From Mycoplasmatota bacterium (lineage in GTDB: Bacteria; Bacillota_I; Bacilli_A; Haloplasmatales; Haloplasmataceae), in assembly GCA_018394295.1 (NCBI GenBank), contig CP074573.1, positions 1,867,156 to 1,931,155 on the forward strand: 64,000 bases of DNA, given 5' to 3'. The translations under genes were made by a program, and so were the position numbers. Below, piece after piece: positions 1 to 10,134 of the stretch; within the stretch, counting starts at the first letter, position 1, and every line of letters begins with the position of its first letter. The notes under the pieces are model-generated. The model saw nothing but the letters and a program-made list of their open reading frames with translations, was not told the DNA's origin and did not search any database.

Positions 1-3000
1 AAGATATTCAAAATCGAGTTATTTATGCAGCATACATTACAAATCTAACATTTGAAGGAAATGAAATTGAAAACGCTAGTCGTGATTTATTCTTTACTGG
101 TATTGCTGGAGATTTAGTTATCAGTGAGAATTCAGTTAAAAATATTATCTACCGTTTCGTTCATGTAACTAACTTTACAAGTAATGTTTTAGTAAAAGAT
201 AACTATTTTGATACATGTACTAATTCAGCTATTACTATTTATGATGGCAATTTAACAACAACTGAGCAATATGTGAAAGTTATAAATAATACTGTTTATA
301 ATTCAAGTAATGGTATAGCTGTATTCTCAATGGACTTAACTGAAGGTACAACAGTTGATAACACTGGATTCTATGCAGAAGTTATGAATAATGAAGTTAT
401 CCTTGATGGAAGTTTAGGCGGATATTACATTCTTTATGGTGACAAAGATGAAATGGTTCCAGTAAAAGCATCTAATAATGCATTAGGTGTTCAAAATGAT
501 GGTGAAGTAAGTTATCCAGATTCAGGTTACTTTAGAAATAATCTTGAATTAGATGGAAACTTTGCCGCAAATACTTATTATGTAAGCGGAGATTATGCAA
601 GTATGTCAGGACAAACCACTACAGTAGATGGTGAAAAAGTTACCATTGGTGTTAATGGTTTCGCTACTATTGCAGAAGCATTAGTAGGAACAAATGATTT
701 TGGAAAAACTATTAGAGTTTTAAGTGGAACTTATTCAGAAGATATAACTATTGATTCAAACAATATAAAATTAATTGGACCAAATGCTGAAATTGATCCA
801 AATACTGGTACACGTGTTGATGAAGCAGTGCTTACTGGTGTAATAAATGTTAATGGAGAAGAAAACATTATTATATCTGGTTTCAGTTTTACTGGTAAAG
901 CTCAAATTATTGGACAAAAAGAGATTAGCTTAAAAGGATTTGAGTTTAGTTATAATATCGCAGAAGACATTACTTATGATGCTACTCCATATTATGGATT
1001 TATTCAATTAGTATCTACCTCTACTGAAAATGGTACATTTGATGTTTTAATTTCAAACAACAAATTACATAATATATTAAATTTAGATACAACTAAATTT
1101 TATGTAAGACCAATTTGGATTGAATACGCTACTAGAGTAACAATTACTGATAATGTCATTACAGATTTCGACCGTGAAAACTATTTAGGATATACATCTG
1201 GTGATTTATTATTTGCTCGTAACGAAGTAGCGAATAATCATTATCGTGGTATCCATATTGTAAGTTTCTTAAGTGGACATATCCTTGTTACAGAGAATAA
1301 GTTTAGTAATATGGGAGATGCTTCCGTTGCAATCTGGGGTAAAGCAATTTATGAAGATGGAATTGTTATTGAAGTTACTCACAATACATTAACCAATGTT
1401 ACTAAAGGTTTTATGGTTGACCCTGAATATTGTAATGCTGCAGGTCAATGGGTAGCTGATAAACCAATCGTAGCGAAAGTAAACTATAACATCGTTAATG
1501 GTGTAGAGAAATATTGGGGACATTCTTCAGATATGTATGCTGTAGACTTTACTAAAAACTACTGGGGTCCTGTTGCTCCTACAGTAGCTAATTTTGGTAA
1601 CTTAACTGAAGCAGATTTCGCTAATTACTATACAAATGAAGAAGATGTACCAGGTCCAGATGAAGTAGTTGAAATATTACCAACTGATATCTCAATTACT
1701 AATCCAGTAACAGAAATGAATCTAGGAGATACCTATCAACTAGAAACATTATTTACACCAATTGATACATCTAATAAACGCGTAGAATGGACTAGCTCAG
1801 ATGCAACAATTATTAGTGTATCTCCAGATGGATTACTAACTGCATTAAAAGGTGGAACAGTGACTATTACAGTTAAATCACTTGAAGATACATCTCTTGT
1901 AGCAACAATTGAGGTAACAGTAAAGGCTGACCCAGGTATTGAGTTATCTCTTTCTGATAACCGTCAACAACTTATTATTGATGACACGGTAACCATAACT
2001 GCAACGCCATTTCCAAACACATATGAAGGAAAAAGTATCTTATGGTCATCAAGTGATGAAAATATCGCTACAGTAGATGCTAATGGTCTTGTAACTGCAA
2101 TAGCAGAGGGTGAAGTAGTCATTACAGCTACATTTGCTGATGATGCTACAGTAAAGACTTCAATTACGTTATCAATCTATCAAAGTTTAGATGCAACATC
2201 AAGCTTACTTGATTTTTTAACTGAAAATCAAGCACTTTCTTCAGAAATATATAATTTTACAGCAATCGGTTATGCATTTAACTATGATCATACAACATAC
2301 CGAAGTGTTTCTAATTATTATTTTGGTAATATCCCAGTAACACAAGATATTATTGGTATCAGTCAATATACAAGATCTGGTCGTTTAATGGAACCAATCC
2401 CTGCTGAATATACAACCTATAATGAAGATAATATCCACTGGATAGTTGTTCATGATACAGCAAACACTAGTTCAACAGCAACAGCAGCAATGCATGCATC
2501 TTATCTAAATAATTTAACAAACAGTGGAGAAGAAGCTTGGGTATCTTGGCATTATACTGTTGATGAAAATGATATATATCAACATATTCCAGATAATGAA
2601 CGTGCTTACCATGCAGGTGATGGAAGTCGTCTTGTAGGTGACCATAGTAAAACAGATACCGGTGATTCTCTTGGTGGAGGAAATACAAATGGTATTGGTA
2701 TTGAAATGGCAATGAATCAAGGTTCAGATATCTTTGCAACTTGGCAAAGAGCAGCTAAATTAGTAGCTTCTTTACTAGTTAAGCACAACCTTCCTTTAGA
2801 AAATTTCAAATATCATTATGATTACTCTGGTAAAGATTGTCCTATTACATTAGGTAATGCTGGATTAAAACCTGTATTTGAACAAATGGTTGCAACTGAA
2901 TATGAAATAGCTAAAAATCATAGTGATGCTACAATCACAATGACATCAAATAACCCTGAATATTTAGATAATTCAGGCCGTATTATTAAACTGCCATTAT

Positions 3001-3098
3001 TACCAATGACAGTTAGCTATGATGTAACTGTTACTGAAAATGGTGTTACAGAAACACGTACATTCTATACATACTTACCAGGACTTTTAAGTAGCTAG
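1..3098 (+). CDS. Secreted N-acetylmuramoyl-L-alanine amidase with beta-helix and Ig-like domains (5' truncated)
   Basis: The frame is open from base 3 to the stop at 3098, so the start lies outside the window and 1031 residues are visible. The N-terminal half (visible residues 1-550) is built of short Asn/Ile-rich repeats typical of a right-handed parallel beta-helix (pectate-lyase-like fold). Two BIG2-type Ig-like domains follow (about 558-641 and 645-730, each with a W-[ST]-SSD core), then an Amidase_2/PGRP domain (about 810-950). Candidate zinc ligands are His817, His938 and Cys946, in the spacing of T7-lysozyme-type amidases. Such enzymes cleave the MurNAc-L-Ala bond of peptidoglycan. 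The architecture suggests a surface autolysin whose beta-helix binds glycan; that role is inference. A strong terminator follows directly. Confidence 0.88.
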   Translation, partial: DIQNRVIYAAYITNLTFEGNEIENASRDLFFTGIAGDLVISENSVKNIIYRFVHVTNFTSNVLVKDNYFDTCTNSAITIYDGNLTTTEQYVKVINNTVYNSSNGIAVFSMDLTEGTTVDNTGFYAEVMNNEVILDGSLGGYYILYGDKDEMVPVKASNNALGVQNDGEVSYPDSGYFRNNLELDGNFAANTYYVSGDYASMSGQTTTVDGEKVTIGVNGFATIAEALVGTNDFGKTIRVLSGTYSEDITIDSNNIKLIGPNAEIDPNTGTRVDEAVLTGVINVNGEENIIISGFSFTGKAQIIGQKEISLKGFEFSYNIAEDITYDATPYYGFIQLVSTSTENGTFDVLISNNKLHNILNLDTTKFYVRPIWIEYATRVTITDNVITDFDRENYLGYTSGDLLFARNEVANNHYRGIHIVSFLSGHILVTENKFSNMGDASVAIWGKAIYEDGIVIEVTHNTLTNVTKGFMVDPEYCNAAGQWVADKPIVAKVNYNIVNGVEKYWGHSSDMYAVDFTKNYWGPVAPTVANFGNLTEADFANYYTNEEDVPGPDEVVEILPTDISITNPVTEMNLGDTYQLETLFTPIDTSNKRVEWTSSDATIISVSPDGLLTALKGGTVTITVKSLEDTSLVATIEVTVKADPGIELSLSDNRQQLIIDDTVTITATPFPNTYEGKSILWSSSDENIATVDANGLVTAIAEGEVVITATFADDATVKTSITLSIYQSLDATSSLLDFLTENQALSSEIYNFTAIGYAFNYDHTTYRSVSNYYFGNIPVTQDIIGISQYTRSGRLMEPIPAEYTTYNEDNIHWIVVHDTANTSSTATAAMHASYLNNLTNSGEEAWVSWHYTVDENDIYQHIPDNERAYHAGDGSRLVGDHSKTDTGDSLGGGNTNGIGIEMAMNQGSDIFATWQRAAKLVASLLVKHNLPLENFKYHYDYSGKDCPITLGNAGLKPVFEQMVATEYEIAKNHSDATITMTSNNPEYLDNSGRIIKLPLLPMTVSYDVTVTENGVTETRTFYTYLPGLLSS

Positions 3099-3103
3099 TT
3101 AAC

Positions 3104-3140
3104 AAAGAGGCGTTATCATCTGATAGCGCCTCTTTTATTT
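3104..3140 (+). terminator. Rho-independent terminator of the amidase gene
   Basis: Stem AGAGGCGTTATC / GATAGCGCCTCT with one G-T pair, followed by a T-rich tract, seven bases after the amidase stop codon. Confidence 0.9.
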
Positions 3141-3149
3141 TTTTATTTG

Positions 3150-4060
3150 TGTTTTAGTACTTATTTAAACATTTCTTGTAGTGGATGAAGAAAAAGATTT
3201 ACTCAAAAATTCGCAAAAGAAAATCTTAATAAGATAGGAGAACGTTATAAATAATGACAACAGCACACGAGCAATTAATCTCAAATTTAGAATATTTAAA
3301 ATTAAAAGAAATGAAAAATCATTTAGACGATACTATTAACTTTATTAATAAAAATAATCTATCTTTCGTTGATGGGCTTATTAAGTTAACAACATATGAA
3401 ATTGATTATAAAGAGGCTAGTATGATCAAAGCTATGGTTAAAGTAGGGGCGTTCCCCCATTACAAAGAATTGAAGGATTTTGACTTCTCTTTCCAAGAAA
3501 ATATAAACAAAGAACAAATATTAGATTTTGAGAGTCATAGATTCATCCATCAATGCGAGAACATCGTTTTTATGGGAACGAGTGGTGTTGGTAAAACCCA
3601 CTTATCTACATCAATAGGTATATCTGCTGCGAAGAAGCGCATATCAACTTACTTTATAAAATGTCATGATTTGATAGCCCAGTTAAAGAAAGCTAAGTTA
3701 GAAAATCGCTTAAACGATAGGCTCAAGCATTTTACCAAGTACAAATTATTGATTATTGATGAACTAGGCTATTTACCTATCGACAAAGAAGATTCTAAAT
3801 TGTTCTTTCAGCTAATAGATAGACGATATGAAAAACGAAGTACGATAATTACAACCAACATTAACTTTTCTAATTGGGATGATATTTTTAAAGACCCTGT
3901 AATAGCTAACGCTATCCTTGATCGAGTTCTTCATCATGCTCATGTAGTTAACATTACAGGTAAATCTTATCGACTTAAAAATTACTTTATCGAAGAAAAT
4001 TAAAAATGTACATTATTATCTTGACATTTATACTCGAGGAACACGAATCACATCAGGCGG
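3150..4060 (+). mobile_element. IS21-family remnant (istB end only)
   Basis: Intact istB without istA marks the 3' part of an IS21 element. The sequence after the istB stop begins with TGTACATTATTATCTTGACA, a plausible terminal region. The matching left end is not visible, so the boundaries are approximate. Confidence 0.5.
3254..4003 (+). CDS. istB: IS21-family helper ATPase IstB
   Basis: 249 residues, normal for IstB. It is an AAA+ ATPase of the DnaC/IstB group with Walker A GTSGVGKT (108-115) and Walker B LLIIDE (about 165-170). IstB loads target DNA for the IstA transposase. No istA is present: the 150 bp upstream only offers a possible few codons of its 3' end. This is therefore an orphan helper from a truncated IS21 element and probably cannot transpose by itself. 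An AGGAG sits about 12 bases before the ATG. Confidence 0.88.
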   Translation: MTTAHEQLISNLEYLKLKEMKNHLDDTINFINKNNLSFVDGLIKLTTYEIDYKEASMIKAMVKVGAFPHYKELKDFDFSFQENINKEQILDFESHRFIHQCENIVFMGTSGVGKTHLSTSIGISAAKKRISTYFIKCHDLIAQLKKAKLENRLNDRLKHFTKYKLLIIDELGYLPIDKEDSKLFFQLIDRRYEKRSTIITTNINFSNWDDIFKDPVIANAILDRVLHHAHVVNITGKSYRLKNYFIEEN

Positions 4061-4264
4061 GTATTATGGATGAGTTTGCTTAACAAAACAAAGTCCGTAG
4101 TCATCAAAGCAATAATATACGTAAATGTGGCGAGTATATGAAATGAAAGTGAATAGACTAACCCTGGGAAATCTCACGGACACGTCATGGATTCAGTTGT
4201 AAATAGATTTAAAAGGAAAGTATTTTGAACAATTAGATATAAAAGTATCTTTGACTGAAGTAAG
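4061..4264. other. Intergenic remnant DNA between two IS relics
   Basis: No open frame of useful length and no recognisable RNA gene. It lies between the istB relic and the IS6 relic and is probably insertion debris. Confidence 0.4.
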
Positions 4265-4821
4265 TTACACAACAGAAAAAAGCTGATTAATCAATTTGAT
4301 TTCATCAGTTACACAATATGTATTAGCTTGTCCTTTATGGATCAGATGCATAGTTTCAATTCCTAGATTACAGAACAGGCAGATTTAAAATGCTTGAATC
4401 CAAGTATCTTATTGGTTATCCTCTTGATATATCGATGATCCTGCTCGATAATATTATTCATATATTTAGATTTTCTATGCTGAGTCTTTGGATCCAGCCT
4501 TTTCAATTTTATTTCACTTAAAATTGTTACTTCTGTAGCAGCAAATTTATCTGTCATAATAACTCTAGGATTACTATTATGAGGAGAACGTAATGATTTT
4601 CTAAAGAACTTTTTAGCAGCTTTTTTATCACGTTTTCTAGATAACCAGAAGTCAATTGTATCACCATTTGAGTCAACAGCTTTATATAAATACATCCATT
4701 CCCCATTTAATCGTAGATATGTTTCATCCATACGCCATGAGTCATTAGTCTTTCTTAGATGTTTACGTATTAATATAGAGGGTATATGCGAGTCTTTAAA
4801 AATAGTTAAATTAATAATAAT
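4265..4821 (-). pseudogene. IS6-family (IS26-like) transposase relic, N-truncated and frameshifted
   Basis: The minus-strand frame carries the IS6 DDE core: NDSWRMDETYLRLNG with the first Asp, VIMTDK with the second Asp, and IIEQDHRYIKR with the catalytic Glu. The normal N-terminal 50-60 residues (zinc/HTH part) are missing; homology stops near 4810, where an unrelated acetyltransferase frame starts on the other strand. The frame hits a stop at 4363, but the usual IS6 ending continues in another frame as GIETMHLIHKGQ down to a stop at 4265. That indicates a frameshift near 4366. The element is dead. Confidence 0.8.
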
Positions 4822-5223
4822 ATGATAAAGCAAATGCGAAAAACAATAATATCTGACAACAAAGAAGTCAAACAATTCTTAGGTATAAATTCCAGTAATA
4901 TTACTTCAGTATTACCTATTAAGAATAGAAACTTTAATATTTGGTTTTTATGTTCTGATAATGATCAGATTATTGGGTTTTTAAGTTTCGATGATATGGA
5001 TAATGACGTAAAGTTTATAAAGTCATTTTATATAGTTCCAACATTCAGAAAACGTGGATACGCAAAATACTTTATAAACAACCTACACGAAAATTATTCT
5101 AAATTGGAATGTAGGATCAATCCAGGTATTAACATCATGTATAAATTAGTCAAATCTGTTGGAATGCGTGGAGAAAAATCCACCTTTTCTAAAATGCTAT
5201 CACTAGACACTGAATCACATTAG
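4822..5223 (+). CDS. GNAT-type N-acetyltransferase, possibly N-truncated
   Basis: 133 residues. The central stretch FYIVPTFRKRGYAKYF (about residues 72-87) fits GNAT motif A, with an R-x-x-G-x-A acetyl-CoA loop. A strand and the sequence NIMYKLVKSVGMR follow, as in motif B. The substrate cannot be told. The start abuts the IS6 relic, and no good ribosome binding site precedes ATG 4822. The protein is slightly short for the family (usually 140-170), so its 5' end may have been replaced by the insertion. Confidence 0.6.
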   Translation: MIKQMRKTIISDNKEVKQFLGINSSNITSVLPIKNRNFNIWFLCSDNDQIIGFLSFDDMDNDVKFIKSFYIVPTFRKRGYAKYFINNLHENYSKLECRINPGINIMYKLVKSVGMRGEKSTFSKMLSLDTESH

Positions 5224-5319
5224 GCGAAATCCACCATTTAATCTCTCTCTTTTCCTGTTCCTGCAAGTGAACCATTTGTCCTATAAATTGTCTTTGCATT
5301 TTAAATAATTAGCCCCATG

Positions 5320-6660
5320 TCATTCAATGTTTTTTCCATCTTTTATAGGTACATAAATTTTTATGTTAGGATTGCCTTCAGGAAATAACTTTCCATTTTC
5401 AACTTGCCATTCCTCACGCCATTTAACCTTTGGATTTATACGTTCTCCTCTTAGTCCAGACCATTCAATAGTTTTATTCCACCTTTCAGGAAGTCTTTTG
5501 AAGTCTGTGCTGCATGTTATAAACTTTCCTCCAGTCACCTCTCCCTTTTTTATCATTTTTTCATTAATAATCATATTGCTATCAATAGTTACCATAGCTA
5601 TATACCATCTCTTTAATCCTTTTCGTTTTATGTTATAATTGTGATGAGCTAAGAATTTATGCTTATCAGATGTATTACTTATACCATTAGAATCGGCCCA
5701 TTTTAGTAATGTTTCCCAAGCTTCAAAGGGTGCAATATTTTCTCCTCCAATGACTTTACACATTGCAACATTAGTGTCATTTATAATATCTATTGAATAT
5801 TCACTTTTCTCACATATTGGCATAAATAATTCTACTTCATAGTTGAAATCTTCATTAAAACCCTCCATGTGTTCTTCTAACCACTGATGGGTGCCAAACT
5901 CATACTTACTTATCTTTACCCAACTTTTAAATCTTGCCCATGCTTTTGAAATATCTTCTACACCTACAGTTGTAACTGCATACATTCCTCCACTTAAATC
6001 TTTTATCTTCACAGGACTATCATCCGTATTAAAATCCTCATCTATGGTAATGCAAGCTTCATACCCATATTCACTCGAACCAGCTTTACACTCTGTGGTA
6101 TCATATCCAAAAAGTCTATACTTGTTATTCTCTGAAATTATATTATTATTTTTTGCCCAATCTAATAGAACTTTAAAAGCATTACTTTCAGGATTATTGC
6201 CGTAGTATTCAAAACAAGCTACTTTAATAGGCTCCATTTTTTTCAGCACCTTAATATCAGTATATTTATCCAGAAAGTTTTCATCTTGGATTTCATAATA
6301 CTTGTCCAAAACATCAATTTTATCAAATCTATATTCCAAACTATCCTTCATAAATGTAGTTGGATTACACCCAACAATATTCTTAAATGCCTTTGAAAAA
6401 GTATCGCTGCTTGAAAACCCATATTTAACTGCTATACTCATTATAGTTTCTTTGTTTAATAAAACATCTTCACTAGCCAGACTTATTCGTCTTTTTCTAA
6501 TATACTCTTTAACACCATGACCTGTCAGCGCAAAGAATATCCTATAAAAATTTGAAAATGACATAAAGGCTTCTTTTGCTACCTCTTTTAAATCGATTTC
6601 ATTTTCTAGATTTATCTCAATATAATCAATGGATTTTTGTATACGTTCATAATAATTCAT
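5320..6660 (-). CDS. AraC-family regulator with two GyrI-like effector-binding domains
   Basis: 446 residues. An AraC DNA-binding domain occupies about 1-106, with helix-turn-helix units near 23-44 and 72-95 (IAVKYGFSSSDTFSKAFK). Two GyrI-like/AraC_E_bind domains follow (about 140-288 and 292-440), each ending in an IYVPI or ELFMPI-like strand. Most family members have one such domain. Relatives bind hydrophobic cationic small molecules and activate efflux or stress genes; the ligand here is unknown. The start is supported by GGAGG seven bases upstream of ATG. It stands alone between IS debris and a homing-endonuclease relic. Another protein with the same effector fold lies at 22807-23259. 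Confidence 0.87.
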   Translation of the reverse strand: MNYYERIQKSIDYIEINLENEIDLKEVAKEAFMSFSNFYRIFFALTGHGVKEYIRKRRISLASEDVLLNKETIMSIAVKYGFSSSDTFSKAFKNIVGCNPTTFMKDSLEYRFDKIDVLDKYYEIQDENFLDKYTDIKVLKKMEPIKVACFEYYGNNPESNAFKVLLDWAKNNNIISENNKYRLFGYDTTECKAGSSEYGYEACITIDEDFNTDDSPVKIKDLSGGMYAVTTVGVEDISKAWARFKSWVKISKYEFGTHQWLEEHMEGFNEDFNYEVELFMPICEKSEYSIDIINDTNVAMCKVIGGENIAPFEAWETLLKWADSNGISNTSDKHKFLAHHNYNIKRKGLKRWYIAMVTIDSNMIINEKMIKKGEVTGGKFITCSTDFKRLPERWNKTIEWSGLRGERINPKVKWREEWQVENGKLFPEGNPNIKIYVPIKDGKNIE

Positions 6661-6783
6661 AAAATATCCTCCAAAAATTTATTATGATATTATTATAATG
6701 AATATTATGATACATATCCCGACTTTTTTTCTAAAAATTATGTGATTATTAATATCATATGTTAATTTAAGGTAAAAATATAT

Positions 6784-7735
6784 TTATCCATATAGCCAAG
6801 CAAAACTACAGCAAGTTTTATATTTACAACTAATTGCTCTTTGAATAGACTGGAATGTAACATTATAAAAAAGTGCAGCCTCTTTGCAACTATTCCAAGT
6901 TTTAATATGTTTTCCATCTATATAGTATTGATTAACTTCTTTAGATTGTTTTCTCTTTTTAGGCTCAGAATATTCCCATATAAAATTACAACATGTTTTT
7001 CTTTCACCATTACAAACTTTACGTATTGCCTTAGATGTAGTGTTATAGTAATTTGCTTCCATCTTAGTATCTTTCCATATTTAATTAATTTTTTATTTAA
7101 ATCATACTGTTTAACAGCTTTTATTACTTTTGGATTTTCAACATTACAAGCTTTCTTATAATAAAAAATATCTTTATTACACCCTTTCTTATAATGAAAA
7201 AGATATTTTATATCCATGCAATTATCATTAAAAGTCTTATACTCATCTAAATAAATTCACCTGAAGTTTTTATAGGACTTATGCTTTTCTCTATATTCAC
7301 AACATTTTAAATTAAACTCTTTTCTTAAGTCCTTCAATGTATATTTGTCTAGATAATTTGATTCATTATCCAATTTTACTATTAACCTAGATTCTCTATA
7401 CTCTTTTTTTGCGTCTATATCACTCATATACTTTACAAATTCATCCCATTTATCTTTTTTTCTTTTCAAGTAAATAGTTGCTCCATTATATAAAGCATCT
7501 ACTGCTTCTCTATATTTTCTACCTGAAAAACTAATTTGACAACTTTTAGAAGAATGTTTGTTTATCAGAATATCTTTATCTGAACTGAAAAACTGTTTAA
7601 TTCCATAAATCATATCATATGTACCAATAAATTTTATTTCACATTTAAGTATTAAACTTTTTATATTTTTTCTTGATTTTTTATAAGTTGATATACATCC
7701 ATCCCCGTCCATATATCCTCTAATAAAATGATTTA
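6784..7735 (-). pseudogene. LAGLIDADG homing endonuclease with two NUMOD1 DNA-binding repeats, decayed
   Basis: Reading the minus strand, 7712-7257 begins at the LAGLIDADG signature end (MDGDGCI, preceded in frame by HFIRGY) and continues as a LAGLIDADG-like domain. After a stop at 7257 the reading resumes as two similar modules of the NUMOD1 type. One (about 7140-6960) has KAVKQYDLNKK then CCNFIWEY and needs a frameshift near 7075. The other (6950-6784) has KEVNQYYIDGKHIKTWNSCK then CCSFAWLY. At least one stop and one frameshift break the gene, and no host intron or intein is visible. It is a relic of a mobile endonuclease. Confidence 0.65.
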
Positions 7736-8049
7736 TTTGGCATTAGATATGATAAAGATACTCATTCATTTATTGTGAAGTTTAGTCTGGGAAATGCAAC
7801 AATTCAATCAATTTATATATTATTATATATACTAGATAATGCGGTTAATATTAGAGAGGAATATTTATCTAATACTTAATCAAAAATGACATATCTTAAT
7901 GATTTCCATATGACAAGAAGTACTACAAAAAAATCTAGGGATGTTAATGTACTTCAAATAATCTCAATAATTATTTTGGAAAGGTATATAGTAAAAAAAA
8001 AGTATAAATTAATATATATAATATTTCAATGGTAATTTTTTTTAGAAAT
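7736..8049. other. Gene-free AT-rich stretch
   Basis: Only short frames. One plus-strand frame (about 7725-7878) stays open for roughly 50 codons and resumes after one stop, but I recognise no family and there is no ribosome binding site. It may be part of the endonuclease relic's former host gene. Confidence 0.35.
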
Positions 8050-10134
8050 TTAATTATCAATTGGAAAAATACTATCGAAATATTGCGACCATGATTTTCG
8101 GTAATCATTAACATAATCAGATGGAACATATATTTTCACATATTTATTAGTAACTCCAAAATTTATTATAGAAGGTGGCGTTGGAGCAGTTATAAAAATA
8201 CTTTCTAAACTTGATGCCCCATAAAATGCACCTTCTCCTATTGTGGTTAAATGACTACCTTCTTCAAACGTTACTGTCGTTAAACTTGTAGCTCTAAAAA
8301 AAGCATTGTCTCCTATAGTTGTTACACTGTTTGGTATTGTTATCTTTGTTAAACTTGTTGCATCCTTAAATGCAGAACTATCAATTATTGTAACACTTTT
8401 TGGTATAATTATTTCTCTTAACATTTTAACTCCTGAAAATGCATTAGGACCTATTGTTAACACACTATCTGGAATGATATAAATAGATTCATTTTTTCTT
8501 TCTGGATATTTAATAATAATTGCTTGATTTTTACTAAATAAAATACCGTCTTTTGAACAATATTCAGGATTATCATCATCTACTTTTATACTTTCTAAAC
8601 TTGATGTTCCAACAAAGGGGTTTCTTTCTATTGTTGTTACACTAGCTGGAATTGTTACATTTACTAAACTTTTAGCTCCTTCAAAAGCCCCATAATCTAT
8701 CTCTATTAAACCATCTGGAATTGTTATGTTAGTTAAACTCGTGGCTTCTTTGAAAGCCCAGTAACCTATCTTCGTTACACTATCTGGAATCGTAATATAA
8801 GTTAAACTTGTGGCTTCTTTAAAAGCCCAATCTCCTATCTCTATAACACCATCTGGAATTGTTACACTTTTTAAACTTGTGGCTTTATGAAATGTACCTA
8901 CTCCTATTGAGATTAAATGACTACCTTCTTCAAATGTAACTGTTTCTAAATTTATTGCTCCTGAAAATGCAAGCTCTCCTATGGTTGTTACACTATTTGG
9001 TATTTTAATGGTTGTTAAACTTGTTGCTCCCGAAAACACAGAATCACCTATGGTTATTACACTATTTGGTATTGTTATAGTTGTTAAACTCTTTGCTTCT
9101 AAAAACGCAGAATCACCAATAGTTGTTAATTGACTACCTTTCTCAAATATTACTGTTGTTAAACTTGATGCACCTTTAAATGCCATTGAACCTAATTTTA
9201 TCACACTTTTTGGTATTGTTATACTTTTTAAACTTTTTGCTCCTAAAAACGCAGAATCACCTATGGTTGTTACACTATCAGGAATTGTATAAGTTGTTTC
9301 ACTTTTTCCTTCTGGATAAAATATAATTGTTGCTTGATTTTTATTAAATAAAACTCCTTTATCAGAACTAAATACTGGATTATCAACATCAACATTTATA
9401 CTTTTTAAACTGTTTATATGTATAAATGCAGAATCACCTATTGTCGTTACACTAGCTGGAATTGATAAGCTTGTTAAACTTGTCAACCTAAATGCTTCAT
9501 CTTCTATGGTTGTAACACTATTTGGTATTGATATACTTTTTAAACTTTCAGCTAATAGAAATGCAGAATCACCTACGATTTTTACACTATTAGGTATGGA
9601 GTAAGTTTTTTCAGTTTTTCCTATTGGGTACACAATAATTTTTGTTTGATCTTTATTGAATAAAACCCCATCGATAGAACTAAATATAGGATTATCAACA
9701 TCAACATCAATACTTTTTAAAAAGAATGATACTCTATATGTATCAATTTTTGTAACTAAACACCCATTAAAATCTTTGGGAATATAAATATAAGGATATG
9801 AACCAAAACTACTTACTGCACATGTATTATTTTCCAATGAAGTATAACTCAATCCTTCAGATGAAAGCCATTTAGCATATAAAGTGATTTTTTTTCTAGG
9901 CATAGTTGTAAATGTATATTCTCGTGTTAAATCACTATCTTTGTACCAACCGCCAAAAATATATCCTTTTTTAGTTGGGTCAGTTGGTTTTGTTACTTGT
10001 GTATTATATTCTTGAGTTATTGATGATACTTTTGTTCCACCGTTACTATTAAATGTTATTTTAGGTGAATTATTACATCCAACAATAGTAGTAGAGAATA
10101 AACAAACAAAAAGAATTATAAATATTTTTTTCAT
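8050..10134 (-). CDS. BspA-like leucine-rich-repeat surface lipoprotein with InlB-type B repeat
   Basis: 694 residues from ATG 10134, which has GAGGTGG just upstream; the in-frame GTG nine bases earlier overlaps that site and is rejected. Residues 1-20 form a lipoprotein signal with lipobox TIVGC (lipidated Cys20). An InlB B-repeat/Flg_new domain follows (about 26-92, with FNSNGGT, GYIFGGWY and TLYAKW). The rest is a long series of about 23-residue BspA/LRR_5 repeats (SLTTITIPNSVTTIGDSAF type) with spacer motifs such as DVDNPVFSS. Such proteins bind host or environmental ligands at the cell surface. It is one of three paralogues here, and its tail matches the others (YVPSDYVNDYR). Confidence 0.9.
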   Translation of the reverse strand: MKKIFIILFVCLFSTTIVGCNNSPKITFNSNGGTKVSSITQEYNTQVTKPTDPTKKGYIFGGWYKDSDLTREYTFTTMPRKKITLYAKWLSSEGLSYTSLENNTCAVSSFGSYPYIYIPKDFNGCLVTKIDTYRVSFFLKSIDVDVDNPIFSSIDGVLFNKDQTKIIVYPIGKTEKTYSIPNSVKIVGDSAFLLAESLKSISIPNSVTTIEDEAFRLTSLTSLSIPASVTTIGDSAFIHINSLKSINVDVDNPVFSSDKGVLFNKNQATIIFYPEGKSETTYTIPDSVTTIGDSAFLGAKSLKSITIPKSVIKLGSMAFKGASSLTTVIFEKGSQLTTIGDSAFLEAKSLTTITIPNSVITIGDSVFSGATSLTTIKIPNSVTTIGELAFSGAINLETVTFEEGSHLISIGVGTFHKATSLKSVTIPDGVIEIGDWAFKEATSLTYITIPDSVTKIGYWAFKEATSLTNITIPDGLIEIDYGAFEGAKSLVNVTIPASVTTIERNPFVGTSSLESIKVDDDNPEYCSKDGILFSKNQAIIIKYPERKNESIYIIPDSVLTIGPNAFSGVKMLREIIIPKSVTIIDSSAFKDATSLTKITIPNSVTTIGDNAFFRATSLTTVTFEEGSHLTTIGEGAFYGASSLESIFITAPTPPSIINFGVTNKYVKIYVPSDYVNDYRKSWSQYFDSIFPIDN

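Noticed and set aside
4090-4210. Possible group II intron fragment or structured RNA
   Set aside because: The stretch has a few G-rich and purine-rich runs reminiscent of intron domain I, but no maturase, no domain V hairpin and no clear boundaries.
6918-7217. Separate 99-residue protein
   Set aside because: Only its first half matches the NUMOD1-like module; after a frameshift near 7075 it reads a shadow frame. Included in the endonuclease relic.
7725-7990. Plus-strand gene reading through one stop
   Set aside because: Only two short open stretches with a stop between them, no ribosome binding site and no recognised family.
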